Below are positions 12,330 through 25,300 of a DNA stretch of 64,000 nt, in pieces. The first letter of the stretch is position 1. Each line of letters opens with the position of its first letter. This DNA is from Pocillopora verrucosa. Taxonomy: Eukaryota; Cnidaria; Anthozoa; Scleractinia; Pocilloporidae. The notes below the pieces were generated by a model that worked only from the letters and a program-made list of their open reading frames with translations, was not told the origin of the DNA and searched no databases. Position numbers and translations under genes: made by a program. The DNA lies in assembly GCF_036669915.1 (NCBI RefSeq), contig NC_089318.1, forward strand, positions 14,847,128 through 14,911,127. The letters run 5' to 3'.

Positions 12330-14308
12330 CGAGAAAAAAGTGCATTCGGTGATCAACAACATCAACACCTTAGTCAACATCAACAAACACATTGGCAATC
12401 AAGAACATTTTATCGATTATACAGAATATAACACGCACTAATATAACACTTGCATTTGCGTAAAGTAATATTCAAGAGATGAACAAAAAGGAAATTAGAG
12501 AATCGTGATAAAGTAACATTTACACATATTGATTATAACTTATGACCAGAGCCACAATTGAACTAGTTCATAATTTGAATTTAAAACACAATGCGAATTG
12601 AATGTTAAATCATATTTACCATAAACACGCGATCTTTCGATGCAGATCTTGTGTAGTGATAATGTATCCCATACAACTCGGTAAAAAGATATCACAAAAG
12701 AAAAGTTCTGCATGTTTTTTTTTTTTAATTGAGTAAAATGAAATCGTATAGTTTTAAATGGGTCAAGAAAACGAAAGCGATCGAAAGAACCAGGAAGAAT
12801 TGAACATAGTAACAGACTGAACTATTTTAATTAAAATGCAAGAGACTGGTGATCGAACTCAGGAGCACGAGAAAATTACACAGATCAAACATAAAGAAAT
12901 CATTTGTTTAAGGGGAAAACACACCGTTTCGTGGTGAAACTTACGTTCATAAGATCAGCAAATAAATCAGAGGAAAGTAATAGGAAAAGGAAGATAAACT
13001 AACAAAACAAAACAGAGCAAAAAAAAAATCAGACAAACAGAAAAACAAAACAAAAAACAAAAACATGAAAAGATAGTGAAACAGCATATATATAGGAGGC
13101 GTAACTATTCTCCTGTCACGAATCTTATATCTACGCCTAGTGAATGACTCAAAAAAAGTTTTTATAGCAGAAAGGCTTTCTCTGTAATGCGTTGGGTATG
13201 TAAGGGTCGATTCCTTGATTTAAAAATCCCGTCTAGGAATGTGCATAGATTCTCAGGCAATACTACAGTTTCGATTCTTTCTGTATCTCTTCATTTGCCC
13301 TCTAAGAACGAATTCGTGACGGAGGAATGGCAAGAGTTGTGCAGGCCCTTCAACACTTTATTATTTTCGAAGGAACGGCAATAGTCAGTGAATCCCCATT
13401 ACATTATTTGTCTATTTACGCTATTCTCGCGGCCACCATATATAGACGTTCGCTCCATCACGACATAATGGAAATCACTTACTTTTTTCTTTTAAGACCA
13501 TGATGCAACGCAATCAGAGCGCGCACACTGCCTGCATAAGCGTTTAATGCTTTTGACACGTTTTATATAATGGTAAATGACTTAAATGATAAGTGATACC
13601 TATTTACCTAATTCTTTCACTGCCTTGACGAGAGGAAACCTTGGATCACCATAAGACCTTTAACAGTCTCTAAGTACACTTACCATTTTGGAACTTATGG
13701 TCACAAATCATTAATCATCTGGTGTTTACCTATAAATTACCAAGGTTATCATCGATTTAGCAAATCCCTTCATGTGGTTACAAATTGCAGGGAAACGAAG
13801 GATAGTTTCTCTCTTTTCACCTTTTGTGTTTTTCATGGTTTTTTCGTATGTAATGTAAGTGTAATGCTTTATTTCTTTAAAGTTCAGATTCTTGTTCTAT
13901 AAAAGAATTCCTGAACAAGTTAACCAGCAAGTTAGTTAACGCCAGTCCGCTGGAAAAAAAAACTCTACCAGTTAGAATAACTTTAGCAACTATTAGAAAA
14001 AAAATTGCACAATATTTTATCCATTTCAATAAATTTCGAATTTTAAAACTTCAATTGCACGAGGCTGAAAAATGTCCATAACAGACAGGGGATATTAAAA
14101 ATGATTTGTTCCAAATGATTCTAGGACAAGGTTAATATAAACTGTCATTAACTTCTTGTTAAGAATTGATGCCTCCAGAGGAAGACATTTGGAACTATTG
14201 TGAATTTATAAAGCAACTTAAAAGTCAATTTTGATGCAATTTCCATTTCTGGGTATTACATTTACTGCGTAGGTTCTCCATCTCCACAACTTCAGTTAAC
14301 ATCTGCGA
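12330..14308 (+). other. Intergenic region between copy 2 and pseudogene B
   Basis: 12330-13147 repeats the 3' flank of gene A. 13148-13900 shows nothing I can name. About 13900-14308 resembles the 5' flank of gene A (480-867), so pseudogene B was duplicated together with its promoter. Confidence 0.5.
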
Positions 14309-16950
14309 ATGATTTTTTTTCATCACGCATACCCTATGCTTTCATATTATTTCGCTGTTCTTTTACGTCAGTGGTGCTCAATGCCGCGGTCTTTTCAGAA
14401 GGTTAGTAGCATTTACCTTACCTTAAAGCCAACCCACCTTTTTTTAAGTGTTATTATTATATGTTTAAGCATTGTAATCAAAAAGGCGATGCGAATACGC
14501 GGTCCAGTGTCGGTTTAGTAGCGAGCATTTATTGTGAAATTTCACGCGTAACTCCCCCTCAAAATATTGACGTAAACTAATTCCTTGCCTCCCACTCTCT
14601 TTACGTGATTCCGTTATCGGGGTATCTGAAAAAGAATCTCTACAAGTACAAACTGAAGCTAACAATAGTTTGGATTCACAAAACTATATTATGAGTAACA
14701 GCAGTGTAAAATACATTTTTTTCTTCTTCACTATCTCGCCCATGAAAGGAATGACAGATGTCTTAATCCCATTGCTGCACCTACAAAAATGGCTTTTTTT
14801 TCATTTTTCTGTTCAGACACAACCCTTTTAACATCTCTATCTCTGAAAGTATGCAGAACATTTAACGCATATGACTTTAATGACAACTTACCTGTCAATG
14901 CGTTGTCCGTTAACAACTGGTAGATCTTCGTACCAAAAATTCTGCAAGCCTGGGTACGGTTTACGGGGGGAGCGCCGATTGCTTATAATCTGATTCAAAA
15001 GTTTAACCGCGATATCTACCGAAGGTCAAACCACTACTTGTTTCAAATCTACCACTCAAATTATTAATATTGTATGTCTTTGTCTCCATTTTTGGGATTC
15101 AGCTAATATCAACCTTATCTACCCCAATATTTATAGATTAAGATTAGTCATTTGAAAAAAAAGTGTCCCAAAATGATAAGTAAATCTCATTTTCACACGG
15201 ACAGTTGTTGCTTTTTGGAATTTGAGACCGCTAAAGTATCTGATGGTCAACGCCTGATAAATCACATGATCCGAATTGATGACGTCAAGAATCAATTATT
15301 GCGTAAGTTAAGATAAACTAGATCGTAAAATCTTCAACAAGACAAAACCAAGGATGTGAGTGAATTGGTTTTTGTTATTATTGGACCTTGTTGCATTGCG
15401 CTCAAGAAGTGTTATCATCCACTATTTGACAAGTATGCTTTTACGTTTCAATCCTGGTCTAGGCTATTGGCAAAGAAAGCTGGATACTGCTGCACGATAT
15501 TATTCTCTGAATAGCATGCCTTGCGACATTTTTTTTTCAGATCTTCTTTCTTTTTTACTGACCAATATTTTACCGACCAATATGTTACAGAAAAGTACAA
15601 CTGCAGTTCCGACGCTGATGCCAAAGTATCGTATAACTATACAAGTAAACCTGGATATTCTGGTGATGGACGGACGGGCTTCAAAAAAAATGGTTTTGTA
15701 CTGGATGATTTATTCGATTAATCTGCTCTCAGCCTATAACAAATAAAAAATGACACGAGAGGATATGTGCAAAACTTCTCCTTTTACTTTACAAAACTAT
15801 TGTAATATCTAAATTTTTCAAAGGTAATTAAAATCAGCATGATGTAACTTCAGATATTGACGGATGTGCTACAGAAGAGTAGCAATACCAAAGGATCGTG
15901 CCGCTGTAAATGTAAACCAGGATTTTCATGGGACGGATGGGCATGCAAAGGTAATGCAATATATATCGCTTATTAAATATGGGGCTAGAGGGATTGTTTT
16001 ATTGCAAATTATCAGTACAATGTCTACAAGAACGCTAAATATTAGCACATAGATTGTTGTGTTATATATTAGCGATTTAATGTTCTGAAAACAAATGTCA
16101 CCGATATTATAACATCAAATAATTATGTTATTTTAGACATTAACGAAAGTGCTACAGAAGAGCCTAACTGTAGTCCCGTTCCTGTTTGGAACAATATACA
16201 AAGGGATCGCACAACTGTGAATGCAAACCTGGATACTCTGAAGATGGATGGACCTGCAAAGGTAATGCAATGAGATATTGCGAATTAAATGTGGGGCCAC
16301 AGAGATTGTCCCACTTGATACGATTAGGATAATTTATTAGAGCAAGATCAGTGGTACAGAATTTATTCAAGATGAAATAATGCTTATTCTAATATTGATG
16401 AGTTTACAAAGACCTGCAGAGCTGCGGTGCTGATGCTGATAGCAGAAATTTTGGGGAATCAAATGTAGAAATGAACAAGTACATGTAAACTAGAAAATAT
16501 TCTGGGTGCAGATGAACCTGAACATGTGGGGTGTTGCATGTTGAATCTGAAGACATATACTGGTATTCTATATTATCAATACAATTTTATGAAAACAAAA
16601 GCTGCTGACATTATAACAATGCAAGGTAATAATGCCAAGGGTTTGCACATCTAGGAATGTAAACCTGAATATTCTGGGGACGGATGGACCTGCACATGTG
16701 GTGCAATGTAATATTGCATGGTAAATTTAGAGCTACAGGGGCTGTTGTGTTCTCTACTATTAAGTCAATAATTCAAAAGCGAATGCTAGCAAGCGCAAAA
16801 AGGATCAGTTTTGAGTTTGCCTAATTAACCTTCGACGAGTGTGAAATAGGAACACATAACTGCAGTGCTGATGCGGTATGCAACGACACAAAGAGATCAC
16901 ACAACCTTACATATAAACCTAGATATTCTGGAAATGGGCAAATATGCAAA
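14309..16950 (+). pseudogene. Pseudogene B: decayed paralogue of gene A
   Basis: The remnants follow the exon order of gene A. 14309-14401 is a signal exon, 93 nt instead of 85, so its phase no longer fits the PAN exon. About 15205-15310 is the first half of the PAN exon, with the second half deleted. EGF relics lie near 15586-15690, 15853-15951 (deletion and stop), 16136-16261, 16385-16530, 16640-16700 and 16830-16950. Typical strings survive, such as AAACCTGGATATTCTGG, but cysteines, frames and splice sites are broken. No C-terminal domain exon follows, so the copy is truncated. It is much more diverged than unit 2 and so represents an older duplication. Confidence 0.8.
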
Positions 16951-17213
16951 AGTTGCTTTGGATGTGTCCTTCCTTGCATAAGTCATAGTTTTGCTAATTA
17001 AGAACTAGTCTGTAAGAATCAAACAACTTGGGGACCGAAAAAAAATTCTATTTGTGGCTTTTGCTGTGTAGCACTCTGAGAAGATGCAAAAAAATTCTAA
17101 GACATTTTTTCAATATTATTTTTCATCTCAATCCACGCAAAGTAGCTTATAGGGGTAGATAGGGGCATCATTACTTTTCTCGATGTTTTTAGTTTGTTTG
17201 TTTTGGCTTTTCG

Positions 17214-17244
<31 letters not shown>

Positions 17245-17798
17245 TTTTAAGTCAGTCAGTCACCATGGTTTCAAGTTGGAAAGAAACATATAAAGCGAAT
17301 TAAGCTTTCAGTAGTAGGCAGTGGTATAAGTATTGTTCATGTTATTCTGGGAGGAATAATCATAAGTAATTCGTTCAGGTACTTCGCAGTAAGAAGGACA
17401 CATTGGGGTTTAACCCATAGCCGTATGTCGGCCAAAAAAATTAGCCATAGCAAAATACAACGAATGCTGCAAATTTTACACAAAAAAAATCCAAGCAACA
17501 GGCGGAAAACGTATCCATGGAAATAATGTCTCGAGTGCTAAGTTCTGTCGCATAGCTTTAAGATCTCATGGCATGTCGTGTCCCTCTCGGTGCTGATCTG
17601 TAGAATGAAGAAAGGTTGAAACTTTACTTTAAATATCCCTACATAGAGCTTTGTTCTTATTAATGATGATACATGAATATTAATGCAATGGGAAGAGTAA
17701 GTGCTGAGAGGAATCAAAGGCTCCCCATGGACAGTTCGTACTACGCAGTAATGTTGACGTAGAACACGTTTAAGATTGTAAATGAACTTCATCTGCGA
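16951..17798. other. Intergenic, low-complexity
   Basis: No gene seen. It contains a TTC/T-rich run at about 17217-17248. Confidence 0.4.
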
Positions 17799-17884
17799 AT
17801 GACTTTGTATCAGTTTTGTCCTCACATTTGTTTTATTTTGCCATTCCTTTGTTCTGTGATGCACAGTACCGTCTGCTCAGAAGG
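17799..17884 (+). pseudogene. Relic C: orphan signal-peptide exon
   Basis: An ATG exon of 85 codable bases, the same length as the gene A signal exon (868-952), encodes a hydrophobic leader ending in SVMHSTVCSE, against [10 protein letters not shown] in gene A. One extra G at the 3' end moves the GT donor by one base and spoils the phase. No PAN, EGF or terminal exon follows before 18.5 kb. It is a remnant of a further tandem copy. Confidence 0.6.
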
Positions 17885-18531
17885 GTAGTGACACTTATCT
17901 GGTATCGGATTCACGTAATTTCCGAATGTTTCTATTTGTTGTTGTTGTTGTTTGTGTATGCACCATCAATTTTGTTGAAAACTATGTAAAGCTAAAAGAA
18001 TCGAATAAGTGAAGTCAAAGTAAACTTTCATGTACTTAAAAGTTTTCTGTCGGTTGGTGTGCTGCCCTGCCCTGCCCTGTTTTTTTTTTTTTTTATGACA
18101 GCTCAACAGGAAAACTTTAGGTAAAATATCATTTGTTCTTTGCTTCGCAAACTCGTAAACTTCTCTACATTACATATAAAAGAAATTCCACGCCTTTATC
18201 TCCTACTACGCTCAATCAGGGGGCTAATTGGAATGAACAGTTTCATTTCTTCATTTAGTAAGGTTTTGAATGGAAGGCCATGAAAGGAAAAAAAAGTTAA
18301 GTTCATCAGTGGTTTCATTGTATGTTGTACGATTTAATCCAGTGTTAAAGTATGCTAAAAATCTGGTGAAGTGGAGGCGAACACGTTACACGATTTTTTG
18401 GGGGCACATCCAGCGAGGGGCATTTTGGCCTCGACAAACTCAAAGCATGATTGACAGCAACGTAAAACGAACATTTAATGAAAAGTTTTGGCCTCCTCTG
18501 TAAGCCGGCTTAGCATTGAAAGGTTGACTTC
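17885..18531. other. Intergenic
   Basis: No supported gene. It holds a (TGCCC)n-like stretch near 18061-18079 followed by a T run. Confidence 0.4.
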
Positions 18532-18546
18532 TTTTTAGAGGAATAG

Positions 18547-18707
18547 CAGGTAATTAGTGTTAACAACTGGGTTAAAAACGTAAATTAGCCACCGTAAAGG
18601 GTAAAAAAGCTGACGTTTCGAGCGTTAGCCCTTCGTCAGAGTGATTCTATCGATAGATAGACCGACGCAGCATCACAGTTTCTTTAGAAACTTACCCCTT
18701 TATTAAT
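18547..18707 (-). mobile_element. 161-bp Penelope-related mini-element with hammerhead motif
   Basis: The 161 bp are bracketed by a perfect 15-bp direct repeat (TTTTTAGAGGAATAG at 18532-18546 and 18708-18722), a target-site duplication. One end (CAGGTAATTAGTGTTAACAA) matches the inverted ends of the Penelope-like element at 25883-27650. The other end (reverse complement of AAGGGGTAAGTTTCTAAAG) matches that element's left terminus. Between them lies the hammerhead-like core 18612-18639. It codes for nothing. It looks like a non-autonomous element moved by Penelope-like machinery, comparable in concept to animal retrozymes. Confidence 0.7.
18612..18639 (-). ncRNA. Hammerhead-ribozyme-like motif (mini-element)
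   Basis: On the minus strand the core reads CTGACGA, a short stem II (GGGC, loop TAAC, GCTC), then GAAAC and GTC, the hammerhead order with a minimal stem III. There is one extra A before stem II. Only two bases on each side support stem I here (CT with AG). Confidence 0.5.
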
Positions 18708-18722
18708 TTTTTAGAGGAATAG

Positions 18723-19103
18723 TTGCCCAACTATGGTTGTAGGGGCTTATGATAAAATAGTCTCCAAATGCCTGTGGGGATTCTGATATTTTCTCTCCTT
18801 TTTCCTTTGTGCAAAACGAAAAAGTAGTGTCTTAACTTGATTCCTAAGAAAATAATTTAAGGTTTAAGATACACGTGGCCGAAGTATATTGCCATCATTA
18901 ATGTCACATGTTGTGCTGAAACTAATGTTTTTGATAGCGCAAGGTGGAAGACAATTATTAGAGACAAGTTATAGAGAAAATATAGTTTAATTACTCTTTT
19001 GTAATGCCTCCAGCATCATTATGTAGGATTTTCCCTTTTTACAAAACAGATAAACAATTCATTGTGCATCCGATTCGATTCGAGTGGGATTTCATCTTTC
19101 TCG

Positions 19104-19134
<31 letters not shown>

Positions 19135-19336
19135 AACAATTCTTTTCTCTCATAAGACTACTAGAGACCAAGGGGCCGCTAAAGATGGACTGGGAGTTCA
19201 AGTTCATCTAAGTTAAATGTAAGACCGATAGTGATTGTACATTGAAAGCACCGCACTTACAAAGAAGCATAAACAAAACATGTTAATATGTTTGTCACTA
19301 AAAATGTTATAAAGAAAATCCGCAAAGCATGTAACC
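18723..19336. other. Intergenic, 3' side of SRBD1
   Basis: No coding exon seen. A T-rich run lies at about 19110-19135. It probably contains the SRBD1 3' UTR, on the minus strand. Confidence 0.4.
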
Positions 19337-22300
19337 CTAAGATAAATTTCCCATTGAAACGAGCAACTCTGGATTGAAACTCGAGGAAATTTCCTTTAGA
19401 ACCAGACGAATTTCTTGTTTTATTTTATCAACACTTTCAACAGTGACTTCAACTATATCTCCGAGGCCAACTTTTCCTTCATACTGTCCCATGTCGTTCT
19501 TGTGTAGCAAGCCATCCTGGCCAACACCGCAGTCTACGAATGCACCGAATGAAATCATATTCGTGACGCGACCGCGAAGCTGAGAGCCCGGCTGAATGTC
19601 TTTCAGTGAGGTGATGTTCTTTTTGAACAAAGGTTTCTGGAAATCTAAACAGAGAAGAGGCAAAGGGAAACTATTCTTGAGCATTAAGTCTATACTTAAT
19701 CGTGCCTCAAAACAAACCTCAGGTTCAAATTATCACTGTGCCTCAACCTCTACAGATACAGAGTTATTTTAAAGTCTGCAAGGTATTTTTACCGATATTT
19801 TCATACAAAAATCCTATTTTGTTTTTACATATATGAGGTCCCTGCCTTTCTCTAACCCTTTCACTACCAAGATCTCACTAATAATTATCTCCACAATTTC
19901 CAATGCAATTTGTATGATATTACTTTGGAGTGTTCGGTATTAAATCAACCAATAATCCCCTAAATTATATTATAATAAAGATCTAATATAGCGCACGCTG
20001 TCAATGGTTGAAAGAGCGTGCTCGTAATTAAAGTTATTATAACGTGAGTAGAGACAAAAATCCTCAAAGAGTAAAATAAATGGACAGTCCGAGTTTTGAA
20101 GGTTTTTACACTGAGTTAGATTGCAAGTTTACGTACAGTAATAAAAATCAAACACAGCTAACACTCGTGTAGTATATAAAGTTGCGTATTCAAAAACAAA
20201 ACAGAGCAAAACAGGAATGATGCAAAATATAGCCAAACTGGTACAGCTGTTAAAACTCATACTAATCGTGACGTTGTCATGCCGAGATACAACGCGGCTA
20301 GCTCATCATGGCGATCTCCGGTCATCAAGTAAGCCTTAGCCGCCCTTCGAGAGAAAAACCAAGAGCTTGCTTTGATATCCTTTCCGATGCGATGAGTGGA
20401 AGGCCACATCAGTCACTGCGCTGTTATCCTGAGCAATTTTCATGTTCCGTTAAATTCGGCTGTCGTTCATTCATAGAAGACACGCTTGAACAATGTGTTT
20501 TCTAATTTTAAATTGAAAAAACTTGCGTGTTTTTATGAGCCACCATTCGGCTGGATTTCACTGAATATTTCATTTTCAGATTCTGTATTCGAGACTAAAA
20601 GACTTCAGGCAAAAGTGTTGGCTTCCACCTGCCGAACTATTTAACTTTGTAAACTGTTGCAAAATGTGAACTTTGATGGTTTTTGAACTTCGATGGTTTG
20701 ACATTTTTGACAGCCTTAATCTTGTACAGCCAATCAGATTATTTGAGCCAGTCTATCATGGTTTCTGATTGGCATATTGTAACGTGCTTTATGAGAGTAT
20801 AGAGAATGCTGACGACACTGTTGTTCGCTTTGGAAATAAAGTTTGTTTCGAAAATTGAAAGTAATAGGTAAGAAATTTAACAGATTCTTTATTATAAAAC
20901 AAATAGAGAAGCCTTAACTGTGCTCTGTTCTGTTGAAAAGTACTTAGGAAGCGGCTAGATCACTCAAGAAGGGGGGAGAAACACTCGACTACGTCTCGAG
21001 TTTCTCCGTTTCTCCACTTCGTGCGTGCTCAACAACAAAACAGAACACACATACATAGCATGGCTTGGATGATACCACAGTTGTGGGATCATTCGGGGTA
21101 GCTAAGTGCTTACACACCCTTCATAAATATATATCATCACTTGATGCTTGATAGTGTTTCATATCGCCACTTGATGCTTGATATTGTAAGGAGAAATTGC
21201 CAGTAGAATTTTGTCTTGTCTCACTCTCCGCTCTTTACATATTTCTATTCTTAGAGAGTGAGAGGATGCTATTTCTTTTCTTCTTTGCTCATTTGTGAAT
21301 ATGCCTGTTTGCTCTGGTTACACTAGCACCCTTGTAAGTGGCCAATCAGATTACTTTGTACCATCAAAGATTTGTGTTACCTTTCAATTATATTTTCATC
21401 CTTCTGCTGTGAAAGGAGTATTGTTTCATTCGAATTTGTCGTTAAGGAAGGTTGTTGGAGAGGGGGTTGTCGTTTTACTTACTGACTCTTATGTCGTGAT
21501 CTGTTGGCTGTCTGAGACCATCCAAAATATGCTGCAATGTTACAGTACCCACGTTGTTCTTGGCCGCCAATTTATCAATTTCTACGTAACAAAACAAAAT
21601 CAGTAGCAAAAAATACTCAGACTTATTACAAAGATTTAAAACCCCAGAGGCACAATTTCTGAATATATCATAACCGTTAAAATTTCCTCAAATGTGATGA
21701 TGCATCAGCTGCTTTATTTTCCACTAATTATTCTATAGAGTTGTAATCGGACACCGAGTCGGACAGTGGGCTGTAATCAGACATCTGTAATGGACAGTTA
21801 AAGCAGACAATCACAATAAGTCCACTCAGCTAAATCCACCAATGACAGAATTAAGATAACCAAAGCAACAAACACTCATCTTGAAAAAAAAGACAAGGGG
21901 GAATTCCAAAATGGAGGAATTTTTCACCCTGGACACTGCCTCTAATTTTCCCTGGATGTATTTTTTTTAAATACCGGGACTTTTACTTTCTTGCCTGTAT
22001 GTTACACAAGCAATTCTCCAACTCAACAGTGTAAGAACACATGGTATCTAATTAAGGGAATTATTACTCATATCATCAATCACGGAAGGGAGACCTTGGA
22101 GGTCCTAACTTACTGTGAGTTTGAAGAAATTTGTCAATCGCTGTTTTAACTTCCGGTTTACCAATCTGCTCTGGTAGAATACCCAACATCTTCATAACGC
22201 TAAATAGCGAAACAACCAAACAAGTTTCATCATCAATAATCTGCTATAGCAACGCACGCCAATAGCTGACCATCTTCTCACCGAAAGTAAGCTGTAACAG

Positions 22301-25300
22301 ATAACTGCTTTTGTTGCTGCTTCCTACGTCACGCAAAGCCTGTGTACTTAAAATGTGTTGCATATGTATACTAGGAAGCACTTGAAGATTGGACTTTCAA
22401 AACATCACCATAGGATGAGGAACATAACGGCTCTTTTTTTTCCCTTTTTTCTCAGCAGTGAGAAATAATTCTGAAAATTTGAGCGATTTCGACGGATAAC
22501 GATCGGTAGTTGCATTCTTTGAATCTACCCTGACTCGCAGCGCTTAAACTAATTATGCCTGTTCTAAAGCTAATTTGATACGTCTTTATGCAATTTTGTC
22601 ACGTGCAATTTACCTTCTCGCCACAGGATAAGATTCAGGGTGAATCCAGGTCATATCCAACGGCTCGGGATGAAAGTTTTGACTTACAACAGTTTTCATC
22701 CGTTTCTTCCTCAATCCTTGTTCTTCGCTGCTTTCACGCTTCCTCTTCTTACCACCGGTCTTCGTCTTCTCTCCTCCGTCAGGACTTGTAATAACCGTTT
22801 CTTGACCAATGGCGGATGTTTTCGTAGAATTGCGCTGGGGTGGTGGAGTATTCATTATCCTGACAAAGCCTACACATTGCTCGTACGTTTTGGATCCAAT
22901 TCCTTTAACTTCCTTCAACTGCTCACGGTTTACGAAGGCACCATTCTCCTCGCGCCATGCCAAAATAGCCTTCGCTTTCTTTTCATTTAAACCAGCTATG
23001 CGCCTTAAGAGGAAAATGAGTCGTTATCTTTCATTTATGGCTAAAATTTTTTTAGCACACCAAACAAAATACCTTAACATGGAGACTCCTGCCACGTTCA
23101 AGTCAACTCCTACAAAGCTGACACAGTCCTCTATCACTCCGTCCAAGGCCTCTCGTAACAACTTCTCGGGGATGTCATGCTGCAGCAAACCAACATCAGA
23201 AGATAAACAGCAGCCGAAACACCGAAAAAAAAACACAATAACAACAACAACAACGACAGAATGAGGCCGAATCTAAATTGGATTTAAGTAAACAGGATTC
23301 CATCGTACCTTGGACGTTTTTCTCTTACCTGATACATTCCAATACCCAGATGCTTGGGCTCAATCTTTATTAATTCTGCGAGAGGATCTTGCAGTCTCCG
23401 CCCAATTGAAACTAAAATATCAACATGGATAATTATAATGAAAAAGGATTACAACACGATCATCATATCCACACGCCTGCATATATCAAGCAAATGGATG
23501 GTTCTTTTGGCGTGACATGATTAGCTGGCCAGATGAGACCAACTAAAGTATCCCTTAATTATCTACAAGTTTTATAATTCTAAATATTAAAATTGACATG
23601 GACTTTTCTCGATAAACCTTGTTTAGTTTCTAAAGCCAAAGATAGTTCTGGGTAACGGTTTGAGAAATTGAGAAGGGGAGATACTTACCAGCACCCCTCA
23701 GGGTTATATCGAGGCTTGGCAGCTCGGCCTCTGCCTCGGGAGACGCACTGTAAATAGAGGCTCCATCTTCGCTGACGATACTGAAACATATTATCATTAA
23801 GTACGTAAAATCGTACATGCAGTTTGTAACTGTCATCGTATCAACTAAAAACCTACTAAACCCTTTAGCTCCCAGATCAAATTTGTAACTCTCCTTAATG
23901 TCAACCATAAAATTTTAATAATCTTAGTCCAGACAATTTAGTATTGGATGAACTAATTATCTCCAAATTGATATTATTCTTCATTCTCATCACTAATCTG
24001 GTTGATATTGTATTGATGTTGTAAGGAGAAATTCTGTCTTGGTCTCTCATGGGAGTTAAAGGGTTAACACTACAATAGGACGTAAGAACGCTGCATAACT
24101 CCGTTAAAGAAGAGCTCTCGCAAAAACGTTCCGATTTTGAAGCATTTTTATCTACATGTACTTGGTCATCCTGCAAGGGATGTCGGTTCATTTGTTTTTT
24201 TTATCTCTCAAGGTGGGTGATATTTATTCGTGGTACTTACCAGTAAGCAACGTCACGAGGTGCAAATGCTCCTTTTTCGATGAGTTTACTAATAAAATTT
24301 TCAGTTTCCCGGCATCCAACGCCATTCCCAATGGCTATAAAGTCACAACTGAAAATAAAAACATGTTCGTAAGAGTGACTGCAAGTAGGCTTAAAAATAT
24401 CCAATCGGCCACGTTTCTCCAAAATTATTCTCATTGGTCACGTGATGCTAACTGAAATAAGTCCCAAGCAAAATACGAGAAATAAACCCACACAAACCAG
24501 TGAGGTATGCTTTTCCTCCCATTCACTTAACCCTTTCACTCTCAGATCTCACCAGTAATTTCCCTTATTGTTTACCATAAAAATCTAAAGATAAAATGCA
24601 ACTTCAGAAAACTGGGTATTAGATAAACTGGCTATTCCTTAATTAATAATCTCATCACTTGCTTGCTTGATATTGTAAGAGGAGATTCTGTGTTGGTCAC
24701 TTATGGAAGTTAGAGACCTGAGGTAAAATGAAATTGTAATAGAAACTACCGACAAAAAACAAAACTAACCTGTGCCTTAGAACAAGGTCTATCACAGTTT
24801 CCTTTGCTTGCGCTTGGTTTTTGTTCTCCCCAAAAAGAAAGATCACACCTGTCCCTAAAACCTCGCCTGCAGTGAGAAATTTAAAAAAGGCATTTCATTG
24901 TCGTCACAAATCAACCTGTTGAACAAAAGAAAAGACATTTTTTTCTGTATTAGGACCAAAAGAACAAGTGTACTCCGCCTTATCATCGTGAGATTCTTCT
25001 GTCCGGATGCTAAACAATACACAGCGCATTGGAGGGAATTTGGTGGTCATTCTATATAAGACCATCCAGCTAAGACTTATTATTTTTATTATTATTTTTT
25101 TTTTGCATCACTTCCCTGTTGATTAACATATTGGTTTTGAGAGGATTAGGACTCCATGGAGATCGATTCAAAATGTGCATTATATTGGAATGAGAAATTG
25201 TATATGATATTGATAAAGACTTAATATTTTCTTCGTGCTTCATAACTACTGTTTGTCGAGGTTTGTGTATTTTTTGTCATCTTGTTGTTTTGTTAGCTTG

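Larger units (their letters stand above)
7813..13147 (+). repeat. Tandem segmental duplication, unit 2 (about 5335 bp)
   Basis: This is the second unit and is virtually identical to unit 1. It carries every EGF exon, the decayed exons and the terminal exon of gene A, but not the signal or PAN exon. Either the duplication is very young or gene conversion keeps it uniform. An assembly artefact such as an unmerged haplotype is a serious alternative. Confidence 0.95.
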
